Shown one piece after another: positions 8,443 to 16,713 of a stretch of DNA of 64,000 nucleotides. Every line of letters starts with the position of its first letter. Position 1 is the stretch's first letter. The stretch spans positions 992,001-1,056,000 of the forward strand of contig JAHBZB010000001.1 of the NCBI GenBank assembly GCA_019635635.1, read 5' to 3'. Under the pieces are notes generated by a model. That model did no database searches and was not told the origin of the DNA. It worked only from the letters and a program-made list of their open reading frames with translations. The translations under genes were made by a program, and so were the position numbers. This DNA is from Xanthobacteraceae bacterium. GTDB lineage: Bacteria; Pseudomonadota; Alphaproteobacteria; Rhizobiales; Xanthobacteraceae.

Positions 8443-9429
8443 TCAATCGCAGCGGCGGTCGACGCGGCAGCGCAACGCCAGATACTCTTTACTCTTCATA
8501 AATCGCGCAACGATTTCCGCGCGATTGCTCTCTTGAAGCCTGCGGGAAAGTATTTCGATTTCGGATTTCGGCGCGCTGCGGCGTAACACATCGCGGTAAA
8601 GCGCAATGATGAAATCCCGGTCGGAATTTCCGTTTTTCCGGTAATAGGCGTCCGACTTCCACTCCCCGAATTTCGCGGCCAAGTCGCCTATGGCAAGCCG
8701 TTCGTAGTTCTGCGCTGTCGGCAAAGCATTCCTGCCGACGGCGAGATTATAAGTGAGACGCTCGGGAAATAGTGCCGCGGCCAGAACCGCCAGCACAAAG
8801 TGGCTGACGATCAAGGGCGGCAATCGTCGAGTTCGCCCGAACAGGAACAGCCACAGCGCCGCCATGGCGGTAACGATCGCCGCGAGAAACAGGCTGGGCA
8901 GGTGAAGCAGGCCGAACGTGACGGCCGCCAGGACGAGAGCCGCAGACCGGCTGCGGGAAATTCTGTAAAGGACCGGAAAGAGAAACAGACACAAGGCCGC
9001 CTGCTGCACGGCGATAATGAATATTTTTTCGGGCAGCCGCTTTATCTCAAAGATTTGCTCGATCCGCCCCGGCCGCCAGGTTTCGCCTTCGACATAAAGA
9101 AATCCGGAGATCGCAAACGCAGTCACGCCAAGCACGAGCGTGACAGCGATTACGTTCCGCCAGCTCGTGTACGCATCCCATGTGGGCAGGCCGGAATTCC
9201 ATGCATCGGCGTTCGGCCGCAGAATATTTTTCAGAAGGATGACCGCGATTGCTATTCCGGCGACGATCCGGAAGACAATCGCGGATGTGCTGCTCCAGAG
9301 CCAGATCTCGATCAGTCCCAGGACGATCGTAAGCTCAATCGCGCTTCGTAGCCGGTCGTTTTTCAGAAGCGATCCGGCCTCTTGCAGCTTGCCGTGAATT
9401 GCTTCCGGCGCGCGCGTCTTTCCAGCCAC
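8443..9429 (-). CDS. Degenerate CPBP-like membrane protein fused to a DUF4214 domain
   Basis: 328 residues. Residues 30-230 contain about six to seven transmembrane helices. The arrangement recalls CPBP (CAAX protease/bacteriocin-processing) proteins: a position equivalent to EExxxR reads QQAALCLFLFPVLYR, followed by FGLLHLPS (the F-x3-H motif) and LIVSHFVLAVLAA (the H-x3 motif). The first Glu pair is replaced by Gln-Gln, which should weaken or abolish metalloprotease activity. Residues 265-325 match DUF4214 (DRDFIIALYRDVLRR, then ARFMKSKEYLAL), a short helical domain otherwise found in secreted or S-layer-like proteins. The gene is convergent with tRNA-Glu. The CPBP assignment is moderate, the DUF4214 one stronger. 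Confidence 0.7.
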   Translation of the reverse strand: MAGKTRAPEAIHGKLQEAGSLLKNDRLRSAIELTIVLGLIEIWLWSSTSAIVFRIVAGIAIAVILLKNILRPNADAWNSGLPTWDAYTSWRNVIAVTLVLGVTAFAISGFLYVEGETWRPGRIEQIFEIKRLPEKIFIIAVQQAALCLFLFPVLYRISRSRSAALVLAAVTFGLLHLPSLFLAAIVTAMAALWLFLFGRTRRLPPLIVSHFVLAVLAAALFPERLTYNLAVGRNALPTAQNYERLAIGDLAAKFGEWKSDAYYRKNGNSDRDFIIALYRDVLRRSAPKSEIEILSRRLQESNRAEIVARFMKSKEYLALRCRVDRRCD

Positions 9430-9736
9430 CAGTGCCGTCCCCCTTCGTCATTTGTACTCGATCGAGAGCCGGTCCGTCACGAAGCGGCCGGATGAACGCT
9501 TTTGCCATGCTCGCGGCGTCTTGCGGGGAGCTACGATTTTGAGGGGTTTCCGGGCTGGCATTACGTCTCGCATCAGGGCCGCCGGTCAGGCCGGCAATTC
9601 GTTCGTAAGTTCCCGGGCAGCCGACTTTCCGGGCTCGCTGATTCCGCGCAGACCGGCTAAGTTCGGTCCGATATTCAGCGCCACCATAATTGCTCTCTTG
9701 TATTAGGACTGCCGTTCAGGCATCGCATTTGTCCGC
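9430..9736. other. 307-base divergent intergenic region without a supported gene
   Basis: The region separates the CPBP/DUF4214 gene (reverse) from the sensor kinase (forward). An 84-codon open frame inside it lacks a ribosome-binding site and recognisable protein features. A T-rich stretch near 9688-9706 could hold the kinase promoter, but I see no convincing -35/-10 pair. Confidence 0.5.
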
Positions 9737-11080
9737 ATGCCGATTTCCAGTCGCTTTGTAGTTCGTTCGACGATCCTGCTTCTGGGTGTCGGGTTTCTGA
9801 CACTTCTCGGCATCGTCGCGACGACGATTTGGCTCGGCGAACGCGCCCAGTATTCGTTCGATGAAGTCATCGAGGCGCGCGAAATGCGGGGAGCGGCGGT
9901 CGAACTTCGCGCCGCGTTGCAGACCGCCGAATCCAGCCAGCGCGGCTATCTCGTCACCGGCAACGAAATCTATCTTGCGCCCTACGACACCGCGAAAGCG
10001 CAAACGAAACGCCACTTCGCCACGTTGAAGCGGCTGCTCGCGGAAGACAGCGCATTCACGGTTCTGCTCGAGCGGCTCGAGATCGTCATCGGCCAGAAGC
10101 TGATGGAAATGGACGAGATCATCGCGCTCAAGTCCGCGCTCCGCGAAAGGGACGCGTTCGCGACACTTCAGACCAATCGCGGCAAGGCGCTGATGGACGA
10201 GGCCAATCTTTTCCTGTCCGGCATCATTCGGCGCACCGACGACCGGCTTACCGCGGCGGTCAGCGAGCAGCGCGCGAATGCGAACTGGCTCCGCTGGGTG
10301 ACGATCCTGGGCGGTCTCGTGATCGTGCTTGTAGTCGGCGGCGTCACGATCGTCACTTTGCAATATGCGCGCGAAGTCGCGCAGGCCCGCGACGAGGTCC
10401 GCGCGCTCAATGCGAGCCTCGAGGAGCGCGTAAAACTGCGTACCGCCGATCTCACGCGTGCGCGCGACCGCGCCGAAGTGCTGGTACAGGAGGTCAATCA
10501 TCGCGTCGCGAACAGCCTCGCGATGGTAAACTCGATGGTGCAGTTGCAGGCAAAGGCGCTCGACGATCGCGCGGCGAAAGATGCGCTGTCCGAAACGCAG
10601 GCGCGTATCTATGCGATCGCCTCGGTGCACAAGCGGCTTTACACATCGAAAGACGTGCGCCTGGTCGAGCTCGACGAATACCTCGCGGCGGTGCTCGATC
10701 AGCTCGCAGTAACGCTGAAGAACGAGGGGCGGGGCGCGTCGCTGCGCTACACGATCGAGCCTTTGAAGCTGCCGACCGATCGCAGCATCAATCTCGGTGT
10801 CGTGGTGACGGAGCTTGTCACCAACGCATTCAAATATGCCTATCCGAACGGCAACGGCGAAGTGCGCGTCAAGCTCGCAAGCCTGCCGGAAAGCAAGGCC
10901 GAACTGATCGTGGAAGACGACGGCATCGGCAGAAGCGGGGACGCTTCCGCGAAGGGTACCGGACTCGGTACCCGCATCGTCAACGCCATGGCGTCCAACA
11001 TGGAAGCGAAGATCGAATATCTCGACCGGACGCAGGGAACGATCGCGCGCATGATCTTCCCGTTGAAAGAGGCGGCCTAG
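9737..11080 (+). CDS. CHASE3-domain sensor histidine kinase (HisKA_2 type)
   Basis: 447 residues. Two transmembrane helices (about 12-33 and 188-210) flank a periplasmic four-helix CHASE3 module with the conserved QTAESSQRGYLVTGNEIYL. A coiled-coil linker leads to a HisKA_2 dimerisation domain whose phospho-acceptor is His255 in EVNHRVANSL, followed by a HATPase with NAFKYAYPNG and DDGIGR. HisKA_2/HWE kinases often act in general stress or light responses. No response regulator lies nearby. The stop codon is immediately followed by the ATG of a periplasmic binding protein (TAGATG), so the two are surely one operon. I infer that the binding protein feeds the CHASE3 sensor. Confidence 0.93.
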   Translation: MPISSRFVVRSTILLLGVGFLTLLGIVATTIWLGERAQYSFDEVIEAREMRGAAVELRAALQTAESSQRGYLVTGNEIYLAPYDTAKAQTKRHFATLKRLLAEDSAFTVLLERLEIVIGQKLMEMDEIIALKSALRERDAFATLQTNRGKALMDEANLFLSGIIRRTDDRLTAAVSEQRANANWLRWVTILGGLVIVLVVGGVTIVTLQYAREVAQARDEVRALNASLEERVKLRTADLTRARDRAEVLVQEVNHRVANSLAMVNSMVQLQAKALDDRAAKDALSETQARIYAIASVHKRLYTSKDVRLVELDEYLAAVLDQLAVTLKNEGRGASLRYTIEPLKLPTDRSINLGVVVTELVTNAFKYAYPNGNGEVRVKLASLPESKAELIVEDDGIGRSGDASAKGTGLGTRIVNAMASNMEAKIEYLDRTQGTIARMIFPLKEAA

Positions 11081-12199
11081 ATGCGGCGGCTTCCACTTCT
11101 CGTCTTCGGCGTTTTTCTTGCCGGCACGGCGTTCGCGCAGGACGGACCGCAAGGCATCACCACGCCCGTCGTCCTGCCGCCGTTCAATCCGTCCGCGGCG
11201 TCATGCAGCGCGCCGCCGGGATTGCTGAAAACGCTTACCTTCGCACAGGACAACGAGCGCCAGTTCATGCAGGGCGTCGCGCGCGGCTTGTCAGCGGCTG
11301 CGAAAGACCGGGGTCTCGAATTTCGCATCGTGCTTGCGAATAACGATCCGCGAGTGATGATCGAGCAGGTGCGGGCGCAGCTCGCAGAGAAGATCGGCGC
11401 GGTGGTCGCAGCACCCGTGCATCCGCCGTCGCTCGCGCCGTTTCTCCAGCAGATGATCTGGTCCGGCGCCTATGTCGGCACCGTGGTGCCGCCGCCCGCG
11501 GTCACGCTGCTCAACGCGCCGCAGTATCTGACCGGCAAGGTGCTGGCGGACGCCGCCGCCGCTTACATTCGCGATCGTCTCAAGGGCAACGCGAAAGTCG
11601 TACTGCTCACGCATGACAGTCTGCAATTTTTGTCGCCGCGCTTTGCCGCGATGCGCGACGTATTGCAGGACATGCCGGGCGTCACCATCGTCGCCGACAT
11701 TTCGCCGCTCACCGTCAACAAAGAGGGCGGGCTGGCGATGATGCGCACGATCCTGATTGCGCATCCCGACGTGGATGTCGTGCTCGGTGCCGACACCGTC
11801 GTGCTCGGCGCGTTGCAGGCGCTTCGCGAAGCGAAGAAAGCGCGGCCCGACCAGTTTCTCGGCGGCATCGACGGCGAGCCGGAAGCGGTCGCCGAAATCA
11901 AGTCGGGCAGCAGCCCATATAAAGCGAGTGTCAGCCTGTCCTCGCCGGTGTTCGGCTATGCGCTCGGGCAGTTCGCGGCCGACTGGCTCGCGGGCAAAAG
12001 CGTGCCGCAGGCGATGGACATTCTGCCGAGCCTGCTGACGCAGGCGAACATCGCGCAATACGAAGCCGACTTCGAAAATCCGGGCGCCGTGTTTGCCGAT
12101 CCGAAGCGCCGCGCCGCCTATCTGAAGATGTATGGCAACATCTGTTTCGACACGCGCGAGCGCTACGTGAATTTCCCGTGGTCGTCCGAGCGGAAGTAG
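11081..12199 (+). CDS. Periplasmic sugar-binding-type (RbsB-like) protein paired with the kinase
   Basis: 372 residues with a Sec signal peptide (MRRLPLLVFGVFLAGTAFAQ, cleavage about residue 20). The mature part has the class-I periplasmic-binding fold: TFAQDNERQFMQGVARGL, EQVRAQLAEKIGAVVAAPV, then DVDVVLGADTVVLGALQAL and FLGGIDGEPEAVAEI, corresponding to the two lobes and hinge of ribose/autoinducer-binding proteins. There are no ABC permease or ATPase genes beside it. The gene begins at the base after the kinase stop. In known systems such as LuxP-LuxQ or ChvE-VirA, similar proteins present ligands to a kinase; applying that here is inference. Confidence 0.88.
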   Translation: MRRLPLLVFGVFLAGTAFAQDGPQGITTPVVLPPFNPSAASCSAPPGLLKTLTFAQDNERQFMQGVARGLSAAAKDRGLEFRIVLANNDPRVMIEQVRAQLAEKIGAVVAAPVHPPSLAPFLQQMIWSGAYVGTVVPPPAVTLLNAPQYLTGKVLADAAAAYIRDRLKGNAKVVLLTHDSLQFLSPRFAAMRDVLQDMPGVTIVADISPLTVNKEGGLAMMRTILIAHPDVDVVLGADTVVLGALQALREAKKARPDQFLGGIDGEPEAVAEIKSGSSPYKASVSLSSPVFGYALGQFAADWLAGKSVPQAMDILPSLLTQANIAQYEADFENPGAVFADPKRRAAYLKMYGNICFDTRERYVNFPWSSERK

Positions 12200-12351
12200 G
12201 CGGAAGCGCCCGCAGCGCCCGGTTGTGTGCAAAAATTCTCTACTTATGAGCCACAACCTGCGCCTGAATCTTTGGCCTGCACACTAGCGCTGCCGCAAAG
12301 CTCTCCCTAAGTGGCGAAATCGCCCGATTCCGGGCGGGGAGAGCGCAAGCC

Positions 12352-13386
12352 ATGAACGTCGCCGTCAATCCGCGCGAAGAGACGATCACGCTGCAGCAGG
12401 CCAAGAAGCTCGTGCAATGCATGGCGGGGGAGCAGAGCTTTCTGCTCTTGTCGCCGCCGGGCGTCGGCAAGTCGGAAATGATCTATCAGGCGGCAGCCGA
12501 AGCGAAGCTGCCCTGCCGCTCGCTCCTCGGCACGCAGATCGCGCCGGAGGACGTCTCCGGCATCCCGCGCATCATCGGCGAGCGCTCGGTGTTCTGTCCG
12601 CCGCGCGTGCTTCTTCCCGAAAATCCCGAGCCGTTCTGCCTGTTCCTCGACGAGTTGCCGGCCTGTGCGCCCGACGTGCAGAAGGCGTTCTATTCGCTGC
12701 TCTTGGAACGCCGTCTCGGCGAACATGCATTGCCGAAGGGCACATGGGTGGTCGCGGCCGGCAACCGCATGCAGGATCGGGCACTGGTTCGCGCCATGAG
12801 TTCCGCGCTCGTGAACCGCGTCACGATCCTGCATCTCAGGGTCGATGCCGGGGAGTGGCTTAGCTGGGCCGCAAAGAATTCGATCCGCGAGGATGTGCGG
12901 GCCTTCATTTCGTACATGCCCGACGCGCTGATGCGGCCGGTGCCGCCGGAGCCGGTGCCGTTCTCGACGCCGCGCGCCTGGACGCTGCTCGCGCAGGCGC
13001 TCGATATGGCGGAGGCCGCGGGCATTCTCACCAATGAGACGCGCCGCGCGCTCGCCTTCGGCCGTCTGTCGGCGGAAGACGCCGCCGTCTACTGCGCACT
13101 CGCGGAAGAAGCGATCGGTAAGATGCGGCCGATCGACGAATATATCGAGGTACCGGATCTCTTGCCGAAGACCGATGCCGCGCGCTGGTTCATCCTCAAT
13201 TGCATCCGGCAGAACGTGCGCGAAGGAAAGCTCGCGCACCTGAAGCCGAAGATCGTGAACCGCTTCCTCGGCAGCCTGCCCGCGGAGAGCCAGCTCACGC
13301 TGCTCACCGAACTGGTCGATCAGTGGGGCGCGCTCGGCGCGGACAAGTCGATGCTGAAGCTCCTGAAGGAAGTCACTGCAATATGA
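12352..13386 (+). CDS. MoxR-type AAA+ ATPase
   Basis: 344 residues. Walker A is LLSPPGVGKSEMIYQ near residue 35, Walker B is CLFLDELPAC near residue 100, followed by the sensor-1 stretch WVVAAGNR. The pattern is that of the AAA_5/MoxR group, whose members work as chaperone-like remodelers with VWA-domain partners. GGGGAG lies about ten bases before the ATG. The stop overlaps the start of the DUF2201 gene (ATGA), showing translational coupling. It is the first gene of a three-gene operon. I infer that the ATPase remodels or activates the metallopeptidase/VWA partner. Confidence 0.92.
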   Translation: MNVAVNPREETITLQQAKKLVQCMAGEQSFLLLSPPGVGKSEMIYQAAAEAKLPCRSLLGTQIAPEDVSGIPRIIGERSVFCPPRVLLPENPEPFCLFLDELPACAPDVQKAFYSLLLERRLGEHALPKGTWVVAAGNRMQDRALVRAMSSALVNRVTILHLRVDAGEWLSWAAKNSIREDVRAFISYMPDALMRPVPPEPVPFSTPRAWTLLAQALDMAEAAGILTNETRRALAFGRLSAEDAAVYCALAEEAIGKMRPIDEYIEVPDLLPKTDAARWFILNCIRQNVREGKLAHLKPKIVNRFLGSLPAESQLTLLTELVDQWGALGADKSMLKLLKEVTAI

Positions 13387-14639
13387 AGCCGGTTCCTTCC
13401 TCGGCGCAGACGCTCGCGCGCATCGAGCGCGGGCTTCGCATGGTGACGGTGCCGATGCCGCATCTCGCGGGACTGGCGGCCGCCGTGCGCTGCTCGATCG
13501 ACGACCGCGTGCCGACCATGGGTGTATTCGCCTCCGGGCGCATGGTCGCGAACCGGCAGTTTGTCGCGAAGCTGAAAGAGAACGAACTGATCTTCGTACT
13601 CGCGCATGAGCTTCTGCATCTTGCGCTGCGCACGCATGATCGTGCCAAGGGCTCGGGCCGGCTCGAGTTCAACTACGCGCACGACTACATCATCAACGAC
13701 ATCCTGCGCGCCGAACTCGGCTTCACCCATGTACCCGCGGGCGGGCTCGACATGCCGGGTGCCAAGGAAAAGTCCGCCGAGCAGATCGTGCTCGAAATGC
13801 GCAAGAACGGCGAGCAGATGCAGTCGAAGACGCAGGTCTGGGACGGGCAGGCGATTTCCGCGCGCGGTGCGCTGAACAAGTCGGGCCAAGGCGGCGGCCA
13901 AAGCGCCGACGACGCGGGCGACGTCATGGATGACGCAAAAGAGCGCGAGCTGTTTCCCGAGTGCAAGAACGGGCAAGCCGATCAGGCGAAGCAGATGCGC
14001 GCGGCGGCAGCAAGAGCGCTCGCGCTCGGCAAGGCGATGGGCGCGATGAAGGGCCGTGGCGTCGAGGCGGGCGAGCTTACGCAAACCGTGATGGCGCTGC
14101 GCGGCATGTACAAGACGCCTTGGGAAGTCGCGATGCAGAAATGGATCGAGTCGGTCGCGCCCGGCGAGCGGACCTATATCCGGCCTTCTCGCCGCGAAGT
14201 GACAGGCGACATCGTGCTCGCGGGCCGCAAGCGCGAGTCGTGGATGCTGAATGTCGTGCTCGATACCTCGGGTTCGATGACCGACGAGATTTCGCCCGCG
14301 CTCGGCGCGATCGCGGATTTCTGCGAGCAGCTTTCGATCGACGAGATCCGGCTCGTGCAATGCGACGCCGCCGTGACCGGCGACGAGATGCTCTCGCCGG
14401 AGGCGCTCGCCGACTACCAGATCAGCGGCTTCGGCGGCAGCGATCTCACGCCCGCGATGCGCGGGCTTGCGGAGGACGCGCGCGTCACCGCGGCGCTCGT
14501 CATCACCGATGGCGACATCGCATTCCCGCCTGAAGAGATGCCCTATGACGTGCTCTGGGTCATCACACCCGGCGCCTACGCAAGTTTCAATCCGCCCTAT
14601 GGGCACGTGATCCGCATGCAGCAGGGAGGCCGCGCATGA
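13383..14639 (+). CDS. DUF2201-type putative metallopeptidase with C-terminal VWA-like domain
   Basis: 418 residues. The N-terminal half has LAHELLHLALRTHDR, an HExxH zinc-peptidase motif, and DYIINDILRAELGF, as in the DUF2201 N-terminal domain. A charged linker (about residues 150-230) follows. The C-terminal half is VWA-like: VVLDTSGSM (MIDAS-type metal site), then GGSDLTPAM and ALVITDGDI. MoxR/VWA pairs are widespread, and in this subtype the VWA partner carries its own peptidase-like module. The start at 13383 overlaps the MoxR stop (ATGA), and the stop overlaps the start of the LCCL-like gene (ATGA). Upstream in-frame codons lie within the MoxR gene and are not used. Confidence 0.9.
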   Translation: MKPVPSSAQTLARIERGLRMVTVPMPHLAGLAAAVRCSIDDRVPTMGVFASGRMVANRQFVAKLKENELIFVLAHELLHLALRTHDRAKGSGRLEFNYAHDYIINDILRAELGFTHVPAGGLDMPGAKEKSAEQIVLEMRKNGEQMQSKTQVWDGQAISARGALNKSGQGGGQSADDAGDVMDDAKERELFPECKNGQADQAKQMRAAAARALALGKAMGAMKGRGVEAGELTQTVMALRGMYKTPWEVAMQKWIESVAPGERTYIRPSRREVTGDIVLAGRKRESWMLNVVLDTSGSMTDEISPALGAIADFCEQLSIDEIRLVQCDAAVTGDEMLSPEALADYQISGFGGSDLTPAMRGLAEDARVTAALVITDGDIAFPPEEMPYDVLWVITPGAYASFNPPYGHVIRMQQGGRA

Positions 14640-15022
14640 AAGTCGTGCAGGAACTGGTGAACTATTTCGACCGGCGCGGCGAGCTTTCGCCGAAGCAGCT
14701 TCGTGCGCTGCTCGATCAGGGTTTTCTCGCAGCCGAGGCGCCCGCGAACATGATCGAGCTCGGGCAGGACGTCGGCGCGAATTACTACTTCCGCGTCAAG
14801 GGCGAAACCGAAGGGCAGGTCTGGGGCACCGACATCTATACCGGCGACTCGATGCTTTCGGTCGCGGTGGTGCATGCCGGGATCGTCAAGCCCGGCGATA
14901 CCGCCGTGGTGAAAGTGACCGTGGTCGAGCCGCTCCAGCAATACGAGGGGAGTTTGCGCAACAACATCAAGTCGCACGACTTCGGGCGCTACGGGACGGC
15001 GTACAAGCTGTCGGCGATCTAG
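14636..15022 (+). CDS. LCCL-domain-like protein, third member of the MoxR/DUF2201 operon
   Basis: 128 residues, no signal peptide and no membrane helix. The N-terminal 30 residues are helical (VQELVNYFDRRGELSPKQL). The rest follows the LCCL pattern: GQVWGTDIYTGDSMLSVAVV, HAGIVKPGDTAVVKVTVV, then YEGSLRNNIKSHDFGRY. The W/YTGDS--AAVHAG and Y-GS-RN---S--FG positions are recognisable. The protein has no cysteine at all, so the disulfides of eukaryotic LCCL domains are missing. It is translationally coupled to the DUF2201 gene and followed by a terminator. The LCCL call rests on remembered family patterns; a profile search would settle it. Confidence 0.78.
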   Translation: MKVVQELVNYFDRRGELSPKQLRALLDQGFLAAEAPANMIELGQDVGANYYFRVKGETEGQVWGTDIYTGDSMLSVAVVHAGIVKPGDTAVVKVTVVEPLQQYEGSLRNNIKSHDFGRYGTAYKLSAI

Positions 15023-15060
15023 CGCTGCGCGCCGTCCGGAACGGCGACGAAGGGAAACAA

Positions 15061-15087
15061 AAACGCCCGCCGGGATGGCGGGCGTTT
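15061..15087. terminator. Bidirectional rho-independent terminator
   Basis: AAACGCCCGCC, loop GGGAT, GGCGGGCGTTT: an 11-bp perfect stem with A/T ends. It separates the MoxR operon from the convergent lysine-rich gene and can serve both. Confidence 0.9.
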
Positions 15088-15107
15088 CGTTGAAAGCCTT
15101 AAGGGCT

Positions 15108-15365
15108 TCAGCTTGCCGGCACTTCCTCGGCCTTGGACTTGCGCTTCATGTCCATGGTGTGGGCGCGCTTGTAGGTCTGAATGTCCTTGAACTTTCCGTC
15201 GGCCGAACGAACAGCGTAGAGCTTCTTGCCCTTGGAGCTGTACATCGTCGTGCGGCGGCCCTTCTTGCGCTTCGCCGTTTTCTTCTTCGCCTTTACTGCT
15301 TTTGCCTTGGTTTTCTTCTTTTTCTTGGCCTTGGCTTTCGCCTTGGCCTTTTTCTTCTTTGCCAT
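15108..15365 (-). CDS. Lysine-rich histone-tail-like small protein
   Basis: 85 residues. The first 40 are almost only Lys and Ala (MAKKKKAKAKAKAKKKKK, then TAKRKKGRR), like the tails of bacterial histone H1-like proteins. The remainder is a small compact-looking segment (TMYSSKGKKLYAVRSADGKF, then KDIQTYKRAHTMDMK). The very high charge suggests DNA or RNA binding. A strong ribosome-binding site (GAGGGG) lies eight bases before the ATG at 15365. I do not recognise a named family. The gene ends at the bidirectional terminator and is divergent from the MDR oxidoreductase. Confidence 0.8.
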   Translation of the reverse strand: MAKKKKAKAKAKAKKKKKTKAKAVKAKKKTAKRKKGRRTTMYSSKGKKLYAVRSADGKFKDIQTYKRAHTMDMKRKSKAEEVPAS

Positions 15366-15559
15366 ATCCGGTCCCCTCGTGTTTGCCGCAAATCGGATAG
15401 CGGACATTAGCGGCTGCGCCGATTTTTTCGTCAATGGGATTTCGGGTGCTGCCCCCAAGTCTGGGGCTTAAATCCGCAAAGGTTTGGCATTGCGAAAGCC
15501 CTGACGCATACTCGCCGCTTCTCCATAAAAAGCAGTTCGCAGGGAGCCTCGCCGTATCC

Positions 15560-16579
15560 ATGTCCGCGCAAGAAAACCGCCGTATCGTCCTTGCCTCGCG
15601 CCCCGAAGGCGAGCCGAAGCCGGAGCATTTCCGGCTGGAAACCGCAGCAATTCCAACGCCGAAAGACGGCGAGGTACTGCTTCGTAATCTCTGGATGTCG
15701 CTCGACCCCTATATGCGAGGGCGCATGAGCGCGGCGAAGTCCTACGCGAAGCCGGTCGAAGTCGGCGAGCCCATGGTGGCCGGCACGGTGAGCGAGGTTG
15801 TGAAATCCAACCGGCCCGAATACGTGCCCGGCGACATCGTGCTCTCCTATACCGGCTGGATGGACTACGCGGTTTCGAACGGTTCGGACCTGCGCAAGCT
15901 CGACCCGAAACAGGCGCCGGTTCAGACCGCGCTCGGCGTGCTCGGAATGCCGGGCATGACCGCCTATCTCGGCATGCGCAATATCGGCATGCCGAAAGAG
16001 GGCGAGACGGTCGTGGTCGCGGCGGCCTCCGGGCCGGTCGGCTCCTTCGTCGGCCAATATGCCAAGCTCAAGGGCTGCCGCGCGGTAGGCATCGCGGGCG
16101 GGGCGGACAAGTGCAAATACGTGGTGGATGAACTCGGCTTCGACGCCTGCATCGATCACCGCGATCCGGAGATGGCGAAGAAGCTCGCCGCGGCCTGCCC
16201 CAAGGGCATCGACGTTTATTTCGAGAATGTCGGCGGTAAAGTCTGGGACGCGGTGTTTCCGCTGCTCAACGACTTCGCCCGCGTACCGGTTTGCGGGATC
16301 GTCGCGCATTACAATGACACCGCGCTGCCGCCGGGGCCGGACCGCACCGGCATGCTGATGGGTGGGATCCTGCGCCGCCGCCTGACGCTGCGCGGCTTCA
16401 TCGTATGGGACTTCGCGGCACAGGCGCCGGACTTCTATCGCGAGGCCGGCCAATGGCTGCGCGAGGGGCGGATCAAATACCGCGAGGATGTCGTGAACGG
16501 CCTCGAAAACGCGCCCGAAGCATTCATCGGCATGCTCAAGGGCAAGAACTTCGGGAAGCTCTTGGTGAAGATTGCTTGA
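15560..16579 (+). CDS. Zinc-free MDR-family NADP-dependent oxidoreductase (CurA/leukotriene-reductase-like)
   Basis: 339 residues. The N-terminal GroES-like part contains the signature NLWMSLDPYMRGRM. The Rossmann part has GMPGMTAYLGM, AAASGPVGSFVGQYAKLKG for NADP binding, and DVYFENVGGKVWDAVFPLLN. This is the pattern of medium-chain reductases without zinc that reduce carbon-carbon double bonds of enones (CurA, prostaglandin/leukotriene reductases). The natural substrate is unknown. I start at 15560 (MSAQENRRIVLA); codons upstream overlap the divergent promoter region and look non-coding. Confidence 0.92.
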   Translation: MSAQENRRIVLASRPEGEPKPEHFRLETAAIPTPKDGEVLLRNLWMSLDPYMRGRMSAAKSYAKPVEVGEPMVAGTVSEVVKSNRPEYVPGDIVLSYTGWMDYAVSNGSDLRKLDPKQAPVQTALGVLGMPGMTAYLGMRNIGMPKEGETVVVAAASGPVGSFVGQYAKLKGCRAVGIAGGADKCKYVVDELGFDACIDHRDPEMAKKLAAACPKGIDVYFENVGGKVWDAVFPLLNDFARVPVCGIVAHYNDTALPPGPDRTGMLMGGILRRRLTLRGFIVWDFAAQAPDFYREAGQWLREGRIKYREDVVNGLENAPEAFIGMLKGKNFGKLLVKIA

Positions 16580-16588
16580 GCAATTCTT

Positions 16589-16703
16589 TGTCATTCCGGA
16601 CGCCGCGAAGCGGCGATCCGGAATCCAGGGGCTATCAAGCACGACATAATATGTTGCTCTGGATTCCGGGTTCGCGAGCTAAGGCTCGCGCTCCGGAATG
16701 ACA
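16589..16703. repeat. 115-bp palindromic intergenic repeat, copy 1
   Basis: Bounded by TGTCATTCCGG and its inverse CCGGAATGACA. It holds two hairpin-forming blocks, one with GACGCCGC-GAA-GCGGCG inside ATTCCGG arms and one with GCGAGC-taag-GCTCGC inside ATTCCGG arms. A variable spacer of about 29 bases lies between them. A second copy of the same length is at 49638-49752; the arms are almost identical and the spacer differs. It sits between two genes that end towards each other (the MDR oxidoreductase and modC). Confidence 0.92.
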
Positions 16704-16713
16704 GCACTACTTT

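Noticed and set aside
9452-9706. 84-codon forward open frame between the CPBP/DUF4214 gene and the kinase
   Set aside because: No ribosome-binding site, no domain-like pattern, and it spans a divergent promoter region.
16589-16703. Insertion sequence or CRISPR unit
   Set aside because: Too short for a transposase, only two distant copies in the window, and the pattern is a pair of hairpins rather than spaced direct repeats.
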